Assembly (NCBI RefSeq): GCF_000981585.1
Contig: NZ_LN831776.1
Coordinates: 6,121,187-6,185,186 of the forward strand
Source of the DNA: Paenibacillus riograndensis SBR5
Lineage (GTDB): Bacteria > Bacillota > Bacilli > Paenibacillales > Paenibacillaceae
Reading direction: 5' to 3'
DNA: 64,000 nucleotides
Positions 45,415 through 54,121 of this stretch are shown here, in pieces. Position 1 is the first letter of the stretch. The number at the start of each line of letters is the position of its first letter. The translations under genes and the position numbers were made by a program. The notes below the pieces were generated by a model, which saw nothing but the letters and a program-made list of their open reading frames with translations, did not search any database and was not told the origin of the DNA.

Positions 45415-46648
45415 TCTCCTTTACCCCAAATTGCTTCGGCTTTTTCAGAGCGCCGGCTTTGACCAGCACGGTAAGCAGCCAATGGGCAAAATAAAGGTTC
45501 GTCACGATACTAAGCACAATTTCCACGATCAGGATCAGGGCAAAGCCCTTAACCGCACCCGTACCAAAAGCGAACATTACGGCCGCAACGATAATAGTGG
45601 TTACGTTCGCGTCCATAACTGTGCGGAAAGAGGTTTTGTTCCCTGCCTTGACAGAAGACAAAATACTCTTGCCGTTGCGCATTTCTTCCCTTATCCGTTC
45701 ATTGGTAATGATATTGGCATCGACCGCCATCCCTATACCGAGAATAAATGCGGCGATACCGGGGAGAGTCAAGGTAAAGTCGGCAACGACGAATACCGCA
45801 ATCAGCAGCCAGGTATGAAGGATCAGCGCGAAGCTGGCCAGAAGACCCGGCAACCGGTACATGCCGATCATGAATATCAGAATAATTATAGAGCCTACAA
45901 GTCCGGCTTTGATGGTCTGGTCAAGAGACTGTTTACCGAGGGTTGCGCCAACGCTTTGGGAATATTTCTCCGTCAGCTTCAGCGGCAAAGCACCAAGGTT
46001 AATGGTATCAGCCAGTTCGCGTGCTCCATCAATAGTATAATTACCGGAGATTGAAGCAGTGCCGTCTGTTAATACCGCTCTAACGACTGGCGGATTACCT
46101 AACAGCTGATCATCGAGATAGATAGCCATTTCTTTACCAAGCAAACGCTTGGTAATTTCCGCAAATTTGTCTTTGTCTTTGATCTTGATGCTGATCTCAG
46201 GCTGATTCAGATTGTTGCGTTGAACCTCCGCCGCTCCCTCAACAAAGTCACTCCCTACAAGCTCAATCTTGCTGAAGGTGCCTTGCGGATCCCCCGGAGC
46301 AGCGCTGCGGAAGGTCAAAACTGCGGGTTCTTTCATCTTCTTGCGGACTTCGGCCTCATCGGTAACGCCCGCGATCTTCAGACGGATGCGGTCCGTTCCT
46401 TCTGTAGTAACCTCAGGCTCGCTTGTTCCGAGTGCGTTCGCCCGTTTTTCCAGGCTCTCTGCAGTCTTCTGCAGCGAAGCACGGGATAACTCTGCTCCCG
46501 CCTCCATGGGCTCGGCGTGATACAGAATCTCGAAGCCGCCCTTCAGGTCAAGCCCCAGACGGACCTTGTCCAGCAGCCCGGGAGTTGTAAATACCATAAC
46601 CCCGGTTAATACGAGCACGGTAATAATAAAGCTCAACATTCTCTTCAT
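45395..46648 (-). CDS. secD: Protein translocase subunit SecD
   Basis: A 417-residue membrane protein. TM1 (MLSFIITVLVLTGVMVF) leads to the LGLDLKGGFEILYHAEP signature, a P1 extracellular domain of about 200 residues (ETTAESL-like KTAESLEKRANALGTSEPEV, RIRLKIAGVTDEAEV), and five more TM segments with GIAAFILGIGMAVDANIITNERIREE. I start at ATG 46648 with AAAGGGGA upstream; the open frame to 46777 adds 43 residues with no signal character. It pairs with secF. Confidence 0.95.
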   Translation of the reverse strand: MKRMLSFIITVLVLTGVMVFTTPGLLDKVRLGLDLKGGFEILYHAEPMEAGAELSRASLQKTAESLEKRANALGTSEPEVTTEGTDRIRLKIAGVTDEAEVRKKMKEPAVLTFRSAAPGDPQGTFSKIELVGSDFVEGAAEVQRNNLNQPEISIKIKDKDKFAEITKRLLGKEMAIYLDDQLLGNPPVVRAVLTDGTASISGNYTIDGARELADTINLGALPLKLTEKYSQSVGATLGKQSLDQTIKAGLVGSIIILIFMIGMYRLPGLLASFALILHTWLLIAVFVVADFTLTLPGIAAFILGIGMAVDANIITNERIREEMRNGKSILSSVKAGNKTSFRTVMDANVTTIIVAAVMFAFGTGAVKGFALILIVEIVLSIVTNLYFAHWLLTVLVKAGALKKPKQFGVKESDIRAL

Positions 46649-46864
46649 GCTCTTGCTAGTTCCCCTTTCATTACTCAATATTCCTATTATAGCTACGTGC
46701 GAAATCACCGTCAATTCAGGCAGAAATGACGTTACGGTTCTCACACAAAGAAACGGCCGGCTCTGCTCAAGCGGCATGCCATCCGTTTATCATAGGAAAT
46801 GCTGAATGCTCTTCTCTTACTTTAACGCTTCCTGAACCTGTTTGCAAAAGTAAATCGTTCCTTT

Positions 46865-47119
46865 TTATACGTTCAAACCGCGATAAGCGGCAATAGTCAA
46901 ATAGTTCATATAACTATTAGCCTTGAGTGAATAGATATCATTCACCAGCTTATGCAGGGCGGGTCTGCCTTCCTTGTCATAATTGCGGCTGACGCAGTCC
47001 CAGATATCCTTGCCCGTTACATATTCATAGCCGAGGAGCCGAAATTCCTCCGCTTTGCTGCGGCACATGGCTTCGATTTCATCACTAAGCTGTTCATAAC
47101 TCCACTCTTCCGATTCCAC
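46865..47119 (-). CDS. comN: Post-transcriptional regulator ComN (YrzD family)
   Basis: An 84-residue cytoplasmic protein, MESEEWSYEQLSDEIEAMCRSK to ANSYMNYLTIAAYRGLNV. Family landmarks are the central YEYVTGKDIWDCVSRNYD and the YMNYL motif. In B. subtilis ComN raises comE mRNA translation at the poles, interacting with DivIVA (family knowledge). Its position between secDF and spoVB is the same as in B. subtilis. It is monocistronic, facing away from spoVB. Confidence 0.85.
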   Translation of the reverse strand: MESEEWSYEQLSDEIEAMCRSKAEEFRLLGYEYVTGKDIWDCVSRNYDKEGRPALHKLVNDIYSLKANSYMNYLTIAAYRGLNV

Positions 47120-47296
47120 GTGTTGACACCTCCAAAGATCGCTCGCTTATGCATGTTCACAAATAGGTATTCGACCAGACTTCCCTTGTTTCCTTCTTCC
47201 GGCTGAAAAGTTGTCACGGATAAAGCTTGTCATGGAAAAGCCTATCATCCGCATATCAATGTAAGAGAGACTACTTGTGGGAAGAAGGAGTGCCCT

Positions 47297-48895
47297 TTGA
47301 GGAAACAGAGCTTTATTCAAGGAACCTTGATACTGCTGGCCGCAGGCATCATTAACCGGATGCTCGGCTTTATTCCGCGAATTATTTTGCCGCGTGTGAT
47401 CGGCGCCGAGGGGGTAGGCCTGTATCAGCTCGGCTATCCGTTTTTCATTGTGCTGATTACGATCATCACCGGCGGAATTCCGCTGGCCATTGCCAAAATG
47501 GTCGCTGAAGCCGAAGGAGAAGGACGCCCCGAGGAATCCCGGCGGATTCTGCACAGCGGACTGGCCCTTAGTCTTGGACTTGGTGTTTTTTTCACGCTGC
47601 TCGCATTGTTCAGCGCTTCCTGGGTCTCCAATGTGATTCTGACAGACAGCCGTGTCTATTACACCTTTGTCAGCATGACACCGATGATTGCTATTGTTGC
47701 CGTTTCTGCGATCTACAGGGGGTATTTTCAAGGCAGACAGAACATGATTCCTTCGGCGCTGTCCTCGGTCCTGGAATCGGTCATCCGGATTGTTTTTATG
47801 CTGTGGTTCTCCTGGCTGCTGCTTCCCAGAGGGGTTGCTTATGCGGCGGCAGGAGCCATGCTGGGTGTAACGGTTGGAGAGATTGTCGGCATGCTGGCGC
47901 TCTTGTGGCAATATTATTATATCGTAAAAAGGGACAAGAAAGCAGACTTATCTCCTACAGCAAGCACACCGGACCCTGCGCCGGAAAACGAGGAAAAAAC
48001 AGCCGCTTCTGCCAAAAGCCATTCCATCTTCAAGCGGCTGATCCGAATTTCCGTGCCCGTCACTGCCGGACGGCTGGTGGGTTCGTTCTCTTATCTGCTG
48101 GAATCCATTATCACCGCCCGCAGTCTTGCCCTCGCCGGAATTGCCACGGCAGCCGCTACCGCACAGTACGGGTCACTGCAGGGGATGGTGATTCCTTTGC
48201 TGCTGCTGCCGGGGGTGCTCAGCTCTTCGCTTGCGGTATCGCTTGTGCCTTCCTTGTCGGAAGCTTCGGCGCGCCGTGATCTGCCCACGATTCACAAAAG
48301 AATGCACCAGGCGCTGCGCCTGGCTATGGTAACCGGCGCCCCGTTTGCTGCGGTTATGTACATTTTTGCCGTACCGCTCTGTACGCTGATGTACGGCAAT
48401 GCCGACACGGCTCCGATGCTGCGGATGATGGCCCCTTTTGCATTGTTTTTATATGTCCAAGCACCTTTGCAGGCTGCCTTGCAGGCTATGGAGCGCCCCG
48501 GCAGGGCACTGGTCAACACACTGATTGGAGCGGTCGTCAAAATCGTGCTTATCCTTCTGCTTGCCTCACAGCCCGAGTATGGCATCTACGGGGCGATCAT
48601 CGCAATTATCATCAACAGTATTCTGGTGACTATGCTTCATGGGTACAGCCTGGTCCGGCTGATATCATTGTCAATCAGGCTGGCCGATCTGCTCAAGACA
48701 CTTGCTGCGATGATTATCATGGCTGCCGGAATGTCTTATATCTATACCTCTGTGCCAATCGCCCCTGCGCAGTGGGCCCAGTTCCTGTTCGCCGCCGGCA
48801 GCGGGATGGCGCTCTATTTCGGAATCTGCCTGCTATCGGGCCTAATCTCCATCCGGGATTTGGACCGGGTACCTTTTATCAAAAAACGGCGCTGA
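47297..48895 (+). CDS. spoVB: Stage V sporulation protein B (SpoVB, MOP flippase)
   Basis: A polytopic membrane protein of 532 residues in the MOP/MurJ-like superfamily, needed for spore cortex synthesis and proposed to flip peptidoglycan precursors. It has 14 hydrophobic segments, with the family start RKQSFIQGTLILLAAGIINRMLGFIPRI and SVPVTAGRLVGSFSYLLESIITARSL midway. A cytoplasmic linker rich in Pro/Glu/Lys (about 215-245) splits the two halves. It starts at TTG 47297 with AAGGAG six bases upstream. It converges on the DUF421 gene with only four bases between the stops. A sporulation promoter is expected but I could not identify one clearly. Confidence 0.95.
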   Translation: MRKQSFIQGTLILLAAGIINRMLGFIPRIILPRVIGAEGVGLYQLGYPFFIVLITIITGGIPLAIAKMVAEAEGEGRPEESRRILHSGLALSLGLGVFFTLLALFSASWVSNVILTDSRVYYTFVSMTPMIAIVAVSAIYRGYFQGRQNMIPSALSSVLESVIRIVFMLWFSWLLLPRGVAYAAAGAMLGVTVGEIVGMLALLWQYYYIVKRDKKADLSPTASTPDPAPENEEKTAASAKSHSIFKRLIRISVPVTAGRLVGSFSYLLESIITARSLALAGIATAAATAQYGSLQGMVIPLLLLPGVLSSSLAVSLVPSLSEASARRDLPTIHKRMHQALRLAMVTGAPFAAVMYIFAVPLCTLMYGNADTAPMLRMMAPFALFLYVQAPLQAALQAMERPGRALVNTLIGAVVKIVLILLLASQPEYGIYGAIIAIIINSILVTMLHGYSLVRLISLSIRLADLLKTLAAMIIMAAGMSYIYTSVPIAPAQWAQFLFAAGSGMALYFGICLLSGLISIRDLDRVPFIKKRR

Positions 48896-48899
48896 AGCT

Positions 48900-49667
48900 T
48901 CAAGGCATATCCAGACGGTCTACATAAATTTCTCCCTTATGGTTAATGGAGCAGAGAAACACATCCTTGAAGTCCGACACGCCTTTTTGGCGAATCTGGG
49001 TCCTCAGCCAGAATCGCGTCTTGCCGATCATTTCCAGATTGTGATCCTGAACCTTGCCGTCCATGATAAGCGGAATCGGCAGGCCTTCATATCTGATTTT
49101 ATGGCTTGGAAGCTTAACGCGACCTTCGCCGTCCCCGCCGGAAGGCTTGGCCTTATCTCTGGCTTCGGCAGTTGAACTGCTGTTGCCGCTCTGATTGCTG
49201 GAGGATATCCCCTTGTTCTTCTCAATAACTGTAAGCTGTCCGCTGGTTTCCAGGATTGCAAACTCCACATCGGCGGGACTGTCGATATTTTGTCCGCGGA
49301 GCTGGAGCAGCAGATCGTCAATATTATACCGCTGCTTGCGCATTTCCCCGCGATGCAGCTTGCCATTGGAGATCAGAATGCTGGGTTTGCCGTCGATCAG
49401 GAGCCGCAGCTTTCTGCTCTTCAGGCTGAACTGCGCCACCAGGACCTGAATCAGCACCAATGTTGCCATTGGCACCAATCCATCATAAATCGGCCGTTCA
49501 ATATCTTCTATAGAAAATATGGCAATCTCGGCAATCATGATGGAGATCGTCAAATCAAATACCGAGAGCTTGCCGATTTCCCGTTTGCCCATAATCCGCA
49601 TGCACAGGAAAATGAAGATATACATCAGCACAGTCAAAAAGATATGGGCTGAAATATGCTGGAACAT
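48900..49667 (-). CDS. DUF421 membrane protein (YrbG/YetF family)
   Basis: A 255-residue protein with three N-terminal membrane helices (about 7-95, AHIFLTVLMYIFIFLCMRIMGKREIG, FDLTISIMIAEIAIFSIEDI) and a cytoplasmic C-terminal DUF421 domain (LRLLIDGKPSILISNGKLHRGEMRKQRYNIDDLLLQLR, then DVEFAILETSGQLTVIEK). A low-complexity Ser/Asn/Lys insert (about 158-185) precedes the final HKIRYEGLPIPLIMDGKV segment. B. subtilis YrbG occupies the same site beside spoVB. YetF-family proteins are linked to spore membranes, but no activity is assigned. The start is ATG 49667. Confidence 0.85.
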   Translation of the reverse strand: MFQHISAHIFLTVLMYIFIFLCMRIMGKREIGKLSVFDLTISIMIAEIAIFSIEDIERPIYDGLVPMATLVLIQVLVAQFSLKSRKLRLLIDGKPSILISNGKLHRGEMRKQRYNIDDLLLQLRGQNIDSPADVEFAILETSGQLTVIEKNKGISSSNQSGNSSSTAEARDKAKPSGGDGEGRVKLPSHKIRYEGLPIPLIMDGKVQDHNLEMIGKTRFWLRTQIRQKGVSDFKDVFLCSINHKGEIYVDRLDMP

Positions 49668-49883
49668 ATTCTCTTCGCTCTCCTTCCAGTGGTCACCCGC
49701 CGCCGCGGGCAAATTAATGTACCCCTATTCTGGCCCCTCAACCAAGGGAACATTCGGCAGACGGCTTATTAATTAATGGTAAAAAGGGCTCAAAGCCCCT
49801 TTCGTGTACTATTGGGGCAAGCCCCCCCATACAATAGTTAGTAATCATTCCTTGTGTACTAAAAACTTTTAGGAGGTCGTACC

Positions 49884-50276
49884 ATGTATTTAATCCGGCG
49901 TCTATTCTCGTGGAGGATATCGAGTCCAGTGTTATCAGGCTTATGCCGCGCTTTTCTGTGGATGCTGCTGGGGGCGATGGTTCTCTCCCTTTTACTCTGG
50001 GGAAGCGGACTGGAAGAACAGGATCTTACTATGTACACTTATATCGTACACGGTGTTGCCGCTGCCTTCGGCGGATTGACTGCAGGACGGAGAGCCCCCG
50101 GCAAAGGCTGGTATCACGGGGGGATCACGGGAGCGTTATACGGTATTATTGTTCTGCTGATTGGCTTTCTGGCGCTGGACAGTGCTCCTGCCGGCATCGA
50201 TTGCTTGTGGGTTCTGGCAGCTGCGGGAATTGCTGCATTCGGTGGAATATTCGGGGTTAATTTACATAAATCCTAA
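49884..50276 (+). CDS. TIGR04086-type membrane protein (YrzE-like)
   Basis: A 130-residue protein with four hydrophobic segments ([71 protein letters not shown]). This matches the small family next to yajC and spoVB in Bacillales (YrzE). A strong AGGAGG precedes the ATG. The function is unknown. It is followed by a PAP2 gene on the same strand (90-base gap). Confidence 0.8.
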   Translation: MYLIRRLFSWRISSPVLSGLCRAFLWMLLGAMVLSLLLWGSGLEEQDLTMYTYIVHGVAAAFGGLTAGRRAPGKGWYHGGITGALYGIIVLLIGFLALDSAPAGIDCLWVLAAAGIAAFGGIFGVNLHKS

Positions 50277-50366
50277 AATTTCAATATAATCGAATCCTGC
50301 TCCTGAAAATATGGTAAACTGGATTCATCTGACTTTACATGCGGGATCAAGGAGGCTTCGATTGTT

Positions 50367-51206
50367 TTGCTTTACCAATCTATGAACTATGTAGTGCTGT
50401 ACACCGTTGTAATTGTAGCTGTATTGATGTGGCTAGGTGCCCGTCGCAATCCTCTGCTGGCTTTTGTGGAGATCGGAAAGGAACTTATCCACTCATATAA
50501 ATTTCTGCTGCTTGTAGCAGGAATGTTCGGTGTGCTGGCCGTGAATAAATACGAACTGCAAATTGAGCGGAAGCTTCATATTACTTCTGATTACACGTCT
50601 TTCGTTTTTGGGCTTGAAGGCCATTTTGTCAGGGATCTGCAGCATTTGTTTTTTGCTCCCTGGCTGACGCCAATCATTGTATTCTTCTACATTTTTATGC
50701 TTCAAGCCGTGCTGGCTGCTTCTCTGGGGGTCTACCTGCTGGATAAGAACCGCGTCATGCTCTACGCAACCTGCTATGCGATTATCCTCAACTATGCCAT
50801 TGCTATTCCGTTTTATCTCTTTTTCCCGGTGAATGAAGTATGGTCCTATGTGCCGGCAGGCGTCCGGTTTACCATGCTGGATGTCTTCCCGAGATTTGAG
50901 CAGGAGTACAGGCCTCTCTCAGGTCTGGACAATTGCTTCCCGAGCCTGCACACCGCAATCTCTGTATCCACCGCCCTGCTCGCCTTCCGCTCCGGCAACC
51001 GCCGCTGGATAGCGATCACGACCGTGTCCGCAGTCATTATAGTGTTCGGCATCTTCTATCTTGGCATTCACTGGCTGACTGACATGCTTGGCGGCACCCT
51101 GCTGGCCGTGCTGTCAACCACAGTTGCCGTGCAGCTCGCCAAGCTGACGCTGCGCAGCAGCGAGGGACGGCTGGCCATTCCCAGCCGGGCAACGGATACA
51201 CGCTGA
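50367..51206 (+). CDS. PAP2-type membrane phosphatase
   Basis: A 279-residue protein with about six membrane segments and the phosphatase signature near residues 190-235: NCFPSLHTAISVSTALL (SxxH) and GIHWLTDMLGGTLLAV (the SR-type motif His and Asp). This is the inositol-phosphorylceramide-synthase-like PAP2_3 type. Likely substrates are lipid phosphates such as undecaprenyl or phosphatidate phosphates, but this is inference. The start is TTG 50367 with GGAGG 11 bases upstream; an ATG five codons later is an alternative. A shared terminator follows. Confidence 0.8.
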   Translation: MLYQSMNYVVLYTVVIVAVLMWLGARRNPLLAFVEIGKELIHSYKFLLLVAGMFGVLAVNKYELQIERKLHITSDYTSFVFGLEGHFVRDLQHLFFAPWLTPIIVFFYIFMLQAVLAASLGVYLLDKNRVMLYATCYAIILNYAIAIPFYLFFPVNEVWSYVPAGVRFTMLDVFPRFEQEYRPLSGLDNCFPSLHTAISVSTALLAFRSGNRRWIAITTVSAVIIVFGIFYLGIHWLTDMLGGTLLAVLSTTVAVQLAKLTLRSSEGRLAIPSRATDTR

Positions 51207-51217
51207 TTACTTTATAG

Positions 51218-51257
51218 AAAAAGGCCGGGAGCCCATATATGGGTTCCCGGCCTTTTT
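51218..51257. terminator. Bidirectional terminator at the right edge of the core block
   Basis: AAAAAGGCCGGGAGCCCAT pairs with ATGGGTTCCCGGCCTTTTT. It lies between the convergent PAP2 and S8 protease genes and ends both transcripts. Confidence 0.92.
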
Positions 51258-51260
51258 CCT

Positions 51261-52610
51261 TCAACTTGTTAATACTTTTTGAATGGATTTATAAGTGGTT
51301 CTAACGTCTTTGCTTAATGACTTCTGATCTGCATATACCGAAACATCCATAATTTCCTCTTGTGGTTTATATTCATAAACAAAATGTTTTTTATGCGAAG
51401 CATTTCTTTCCAACAGATGAATTGTAATATCAAACTGGTAATGTTCAACGTCTTCTGAATCAGAGGCTTCACTTGCAAAAATAATTACATCACATTTGTA
51501 TTTTTGGTGAATGAATCCGAAAAATTCTGAGCAGCCGATACCTTCAGATAAATATTCGAACCCGTCAAAGATATCGGGAGAATGATCTGAAACAATCACC
51601 GAGTAAAATTTATCCTTATGGAAAAAATGATTAAGGATAATTGAGAATTCCTTTTTTAAGTAACCTCTAATTAATATTACAGGAACAGGAGGATCAACCG
51701 TTTTCATTTGTTTCAGCAACTTATGGATATAAGCTCCGTAAAATTCACTGCTCCATAGCCTAACTTTTGGATCGCTCCCGTTCAAGTTCCCTGGTGAAAG
51801 CATTCTTATTTCATGAACACCATCTTTTACGGCAGTTATACTGTATTCCTTTTTTTTCATCATACAATCTGTATTAATAATCAAGTAAGGGTTATAGCTG
51901 CTTTCATTTGCAGTTGAACGAGTATAAAGTTCTTTTTTGATATCTTCCACAGTAAAAAAGGGATTCTCAGTGAGTATCCCATGAACTCTGCTGGTTATAA
52001 AAGGAGCAGCGAAACTGTTGGAACTGTTCGTCTCAAAAACTTCACCTTGTTCTGATGGAATAGAATGTTTACCGCTTGTAATCACATCTACTCCATCATA
52101 AGGATAAGGATCAAAAACATATGGATTGGAGTGTAGGTCGTCAGAACTTTTGACTCCAATTACATTGGTTAAACTGGCCGGCAAAGTAAAGAGGCCGTTA
52201 TTATTAGATGCGGCTACCATAATAAGGCCTTGTTCCGCCACTTCATTTACACAATCCCGAATGGCAGCAAAATCCAAAAAGTAGGTTGACCCTAAACTGA
52301 GGTTGACGATTTTGATATGGTTAGCCAGACACCAGTATAATGCTGTGATCAATTGTTTGGTTGTGCCTTTGCGGTTATTTTTTTCATTTAAAATCTTAAC
52401 GCTGGAGAGTCTGGCGGTCGGTGCATATTTTTTTATGATTCCTGCACAAATCGTACCGTGGCTTTTTAAATGCTTATCATAATGCTTTCGATCGATAATT
52501 TTTAAATTACCTTTTATTTCTTTATTATATTTTAGAGTGCCAATCTGAAACGGGTATTCATTTACTCCGTCATCAATGAGGCAGACATCTATCGGATTGT
52601 GCCCTTTCAT
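51261..52610 (-). CDS. S8 subtilase-type protease of a RiPP cluster
   Basis: A 449-residue protease without a signal peptide, so probably cytoplasmic. The subtilisin core (residues 1-240) keeps the triad: Asp13 (CLIDDGVNE), His51 (KSHGTICAG) and Ser199 (SSNSFAAPF, where most subtilases have GTSMAAP), plus the oxyanion Asn136 (AASNNNG). The C-terminal 200 residues (VPVILIRGYLKKEFSIILNHFF and on) are a separate domain I cannot name; parts recall the Rossmann-like style of the neighbouring maturation protein. It is the last gene of the operon, 10 bases after the ACP-like gene. Because the exporter lacks a peptidase domain, this is the best candidate for leader removal. Confidence 0.85.
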   Translation of the reverse strand: MKGHNPIDVCLIDDGVNEYPFQIGTLKYNKEIKGNLKIIDRKHYDKHLKSHGTICAGIIKKYAPTARLSSVKILNEKNNRKGTTKQLITALYWCLANHIKIVNLSLGSTYFLDFAAIRDCVNEVAEQGLIMVAASNNNGLFTLPASLTNVIGVKSSDDLHSNPYVFDPYPYDGVDVITSGKHSIPSEQGEVFETNSSNSFAAPFITSRVHGILTENPFFTVEDIKKELYTRSTANESSYNPYLIINTDCMMKKKEYSITAVKDGVHEIRMLSPGNLNGSDPKVRLWSSEFYGAYIHKLLKQMKTVDPPVPVILIRGYLKKEFSIILNHFFHKDKFYSVIVSDHSPDIFDGFEYLSEGIGCSEFFGFIHQKYKCDVIIFASEASDSEDVEHYQFDITIHLLERNASHKKHFVYEYKPQEEIMDVSVYADQKSLSKDVRTTYKSIQKVLTS

Positions 52611-52620
52611 CCCACTACCA

Positions 52621-52926
52621 CTACCTAGTAGTTTTATTTTTCATTTCCCGAAGAATAATTGCAGAAATATTGGATATGGTGTTGAATCCGCCCGAAACAA
52701 TATCTTTTTCCGGAATAGAAATCCCGAAATTTTCTTCAATTTCAATATATAATTTAAGCAGATGCCTTGCTTTCATATTCACGTCCCGTTCAAGAAAATT
52801 CCGGTTATATTTGTCTTGCCCCCATAAATCGGTATCAATCAGCAGCTTGCTCTTTAATATTTTATCCAGCGACTCTGCGATTTCTTTAACAGTGATTTCC
52901 TGGCTTATAATCCCCAAGTGTACCAT
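52621..52926 (-). CDS. Acyl-carrier-related peptide maturation protein
   Basis: A 101-residue helical protein resembling acyl carrier proteins in its second half: LYIEIEENFGISIPEKDIVSGGFNTISNISAIILREM matches the helix II-III-IV region. At the place of the phosphopantetheine Ser (usually DSL) it reads RDVNMKARHLLK, so the carrier serine is missing. As I recall, clusters of the CLI_3235 type carry such a protein (TIGR04069). It might be a docking or scaffold protein rather than a carrier. It lies between the S8 protease and TIGR04066-like genes on one transcript. Confidence 0.75.
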   Translation of the reverse strand: MVHLGIISQEITVKEIAESLDKILKSKLLIDTDLWGQDKYNRNFLERDVNMKARHLLKLYIEIEENFGISIPEKDIVSGGFNTISNISAIILREMKNKTTR

Positions 52927-52965
52927 CCCTTTCCTGGCGGTTTGCGATGTCTAATAATTAAGCTT

Positions 52966-54105
52966 CTAGAAATTGACTGCCATTTCAGCTTCCGATAATT
53001 TGTCTACAATTAAACCGGCAATTTTCGCCGTATCTCCTTTATCCAGAATATTAAATACAGGTACTGAAGATACAACACTGCATTCCTCAATACTCTTTTG
53101 CATAAAATCTTGATTAAGCGTTAATGTGTTTACAGAACTTGGCTTAGAGTTCGTCATTTCGACCCAATCAATCTGCCTATTGGTTATATTCAAGGCATCA
53201 ATATCCAAGCCGAATTTATATTTGATAGAATTTATAATTCCATCCAAATATTCTGCTGTATACTTCTCGTGAAACAGACTTACTACTACAGCATCGGGAA
53301 CAACCGCCTGAAAAATTTCATATGCCGTAATTCCAAAGCCATTGGTGATTTTGTTGTTATAGCGCATAAAGCCGCCAGGTACGGCTACGATAATTAAGTC
53401 AGGCTCCTCAGTGGATTCAATCTGTTTGATGTACCGGTTATAGCACAAGATTTTATCTGACTCACTGATTAATTCTTTCATGAACCCCGGAAACGAATGA
53501 AACCCCAAAAATTCACAATATGATCTGGAACCAACCACACTCACTTTATAACCCATATTTTCAAAGGCGGATTTTAGATCCAATTGCAATTGAAACTTAT
53601 GAGTGTTCTCGGCTATTCCAACGACTGCAAGGATCGGGGTAGTACAATCTATAATTTCTTTTTGTCCAAACACCAGATCATTTAAGAAATCTGCATGACC
53701 CAGATGATCGTCTCCATAATTTATAAAATAGCTGCCCTTCTTCCCGCACTTTTCTTGTACTTCTTCTAATTTTTCATTCAATGGAATTAGGGTAATAATG
53801 TTTTTCCCTGCTTCAATTGCACTCAAGAGTTTGGGATAGATGTTCTTTTCCAGCGTATATGAATTGTCGGCTTCAGCAAAGATTACAGTATCAATTCCAC
53901 CCAAAATCTGATCAAATTCCTGACTCACCGTAATGCCAAGGAATCCGCCGCCATCAGCATAGCTGGCATCCTTGCCGCATAACCCCCATCCCGGTAAAGA
54001 GGAAAGCTGAATATCGCTATAATGGTCAACAAAACCTTTGTCTCTTAACAAGGGAGTAAAATGGGAGTCGTAAGGATAAATTAATACACTTTCTTTATTC
54101 AACAT
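52966..54105 (-). CDS. TIGR04066-like peptide maturation system protein
   Basis: A 379-residue protein beginning MLNKESVLIYPYDSHFTPLLR, followed by YSDIQLSSLPGWGLCGKDASYADGG. Later comes a Rossmann-like part (PILAVVGIAENTHKFQLQLDLKSAFENMGYKVSVVGSRS) and PDLIIVAVPGGFMRYNNKITNGFG, resembling NTP-binding cores such as DUF1611. I recall this as the TIGR04066 family of clostridial peptide maturation systems; its reaction is unknown. I start at the ATG at 54105, five bases after GGAGG. It follows the radical SAM gene by 16 bases, so both are made together. Confidence 0.75.
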   Translation of the reverse strand: MLNKESVLIYPYDSHFTPLLRDKGFVDHYSDIQLSSLPGWGLCGKDASYADGGGFLGITVSQEFDQILGGIDTVIFAEADNSYTLEKNIYPKLLSAIEAGKNIITLIPLNEKLEEVQEKCGKKGSYFINYGDDHLGHADFLNDLVFGQKEIIDCTTPILAVVGIAENTHKFQLQLDLKSAFENMGYKVSVVGSRSYCEFLGFHSFPGFMKELISESDKILCYNRYIKQIESTEEPDLIIVAVPGGFMRYNNKITNGFGITAYEIFQAVVPDAVVVSLFHEKYTAEYLDGIINSIKYKFGLDIDALNITNRQIDWVEMTNSKPSSVNTLTLNQDFMQKSIEECSVVSSVPVFNILDKGDTAKIAGLIVDKLSEAEMAVNF

Positions 54106-54121
54106 ACTTCCCTCCAAATCA

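Noticed and set aside
52966..54117. TTG start at 54117 for the TIGR04066-like gene
   Set aside because: The GGAGG that would serve the gene lies within those first codons, five bases before the ATG at 54105, which is the better start.
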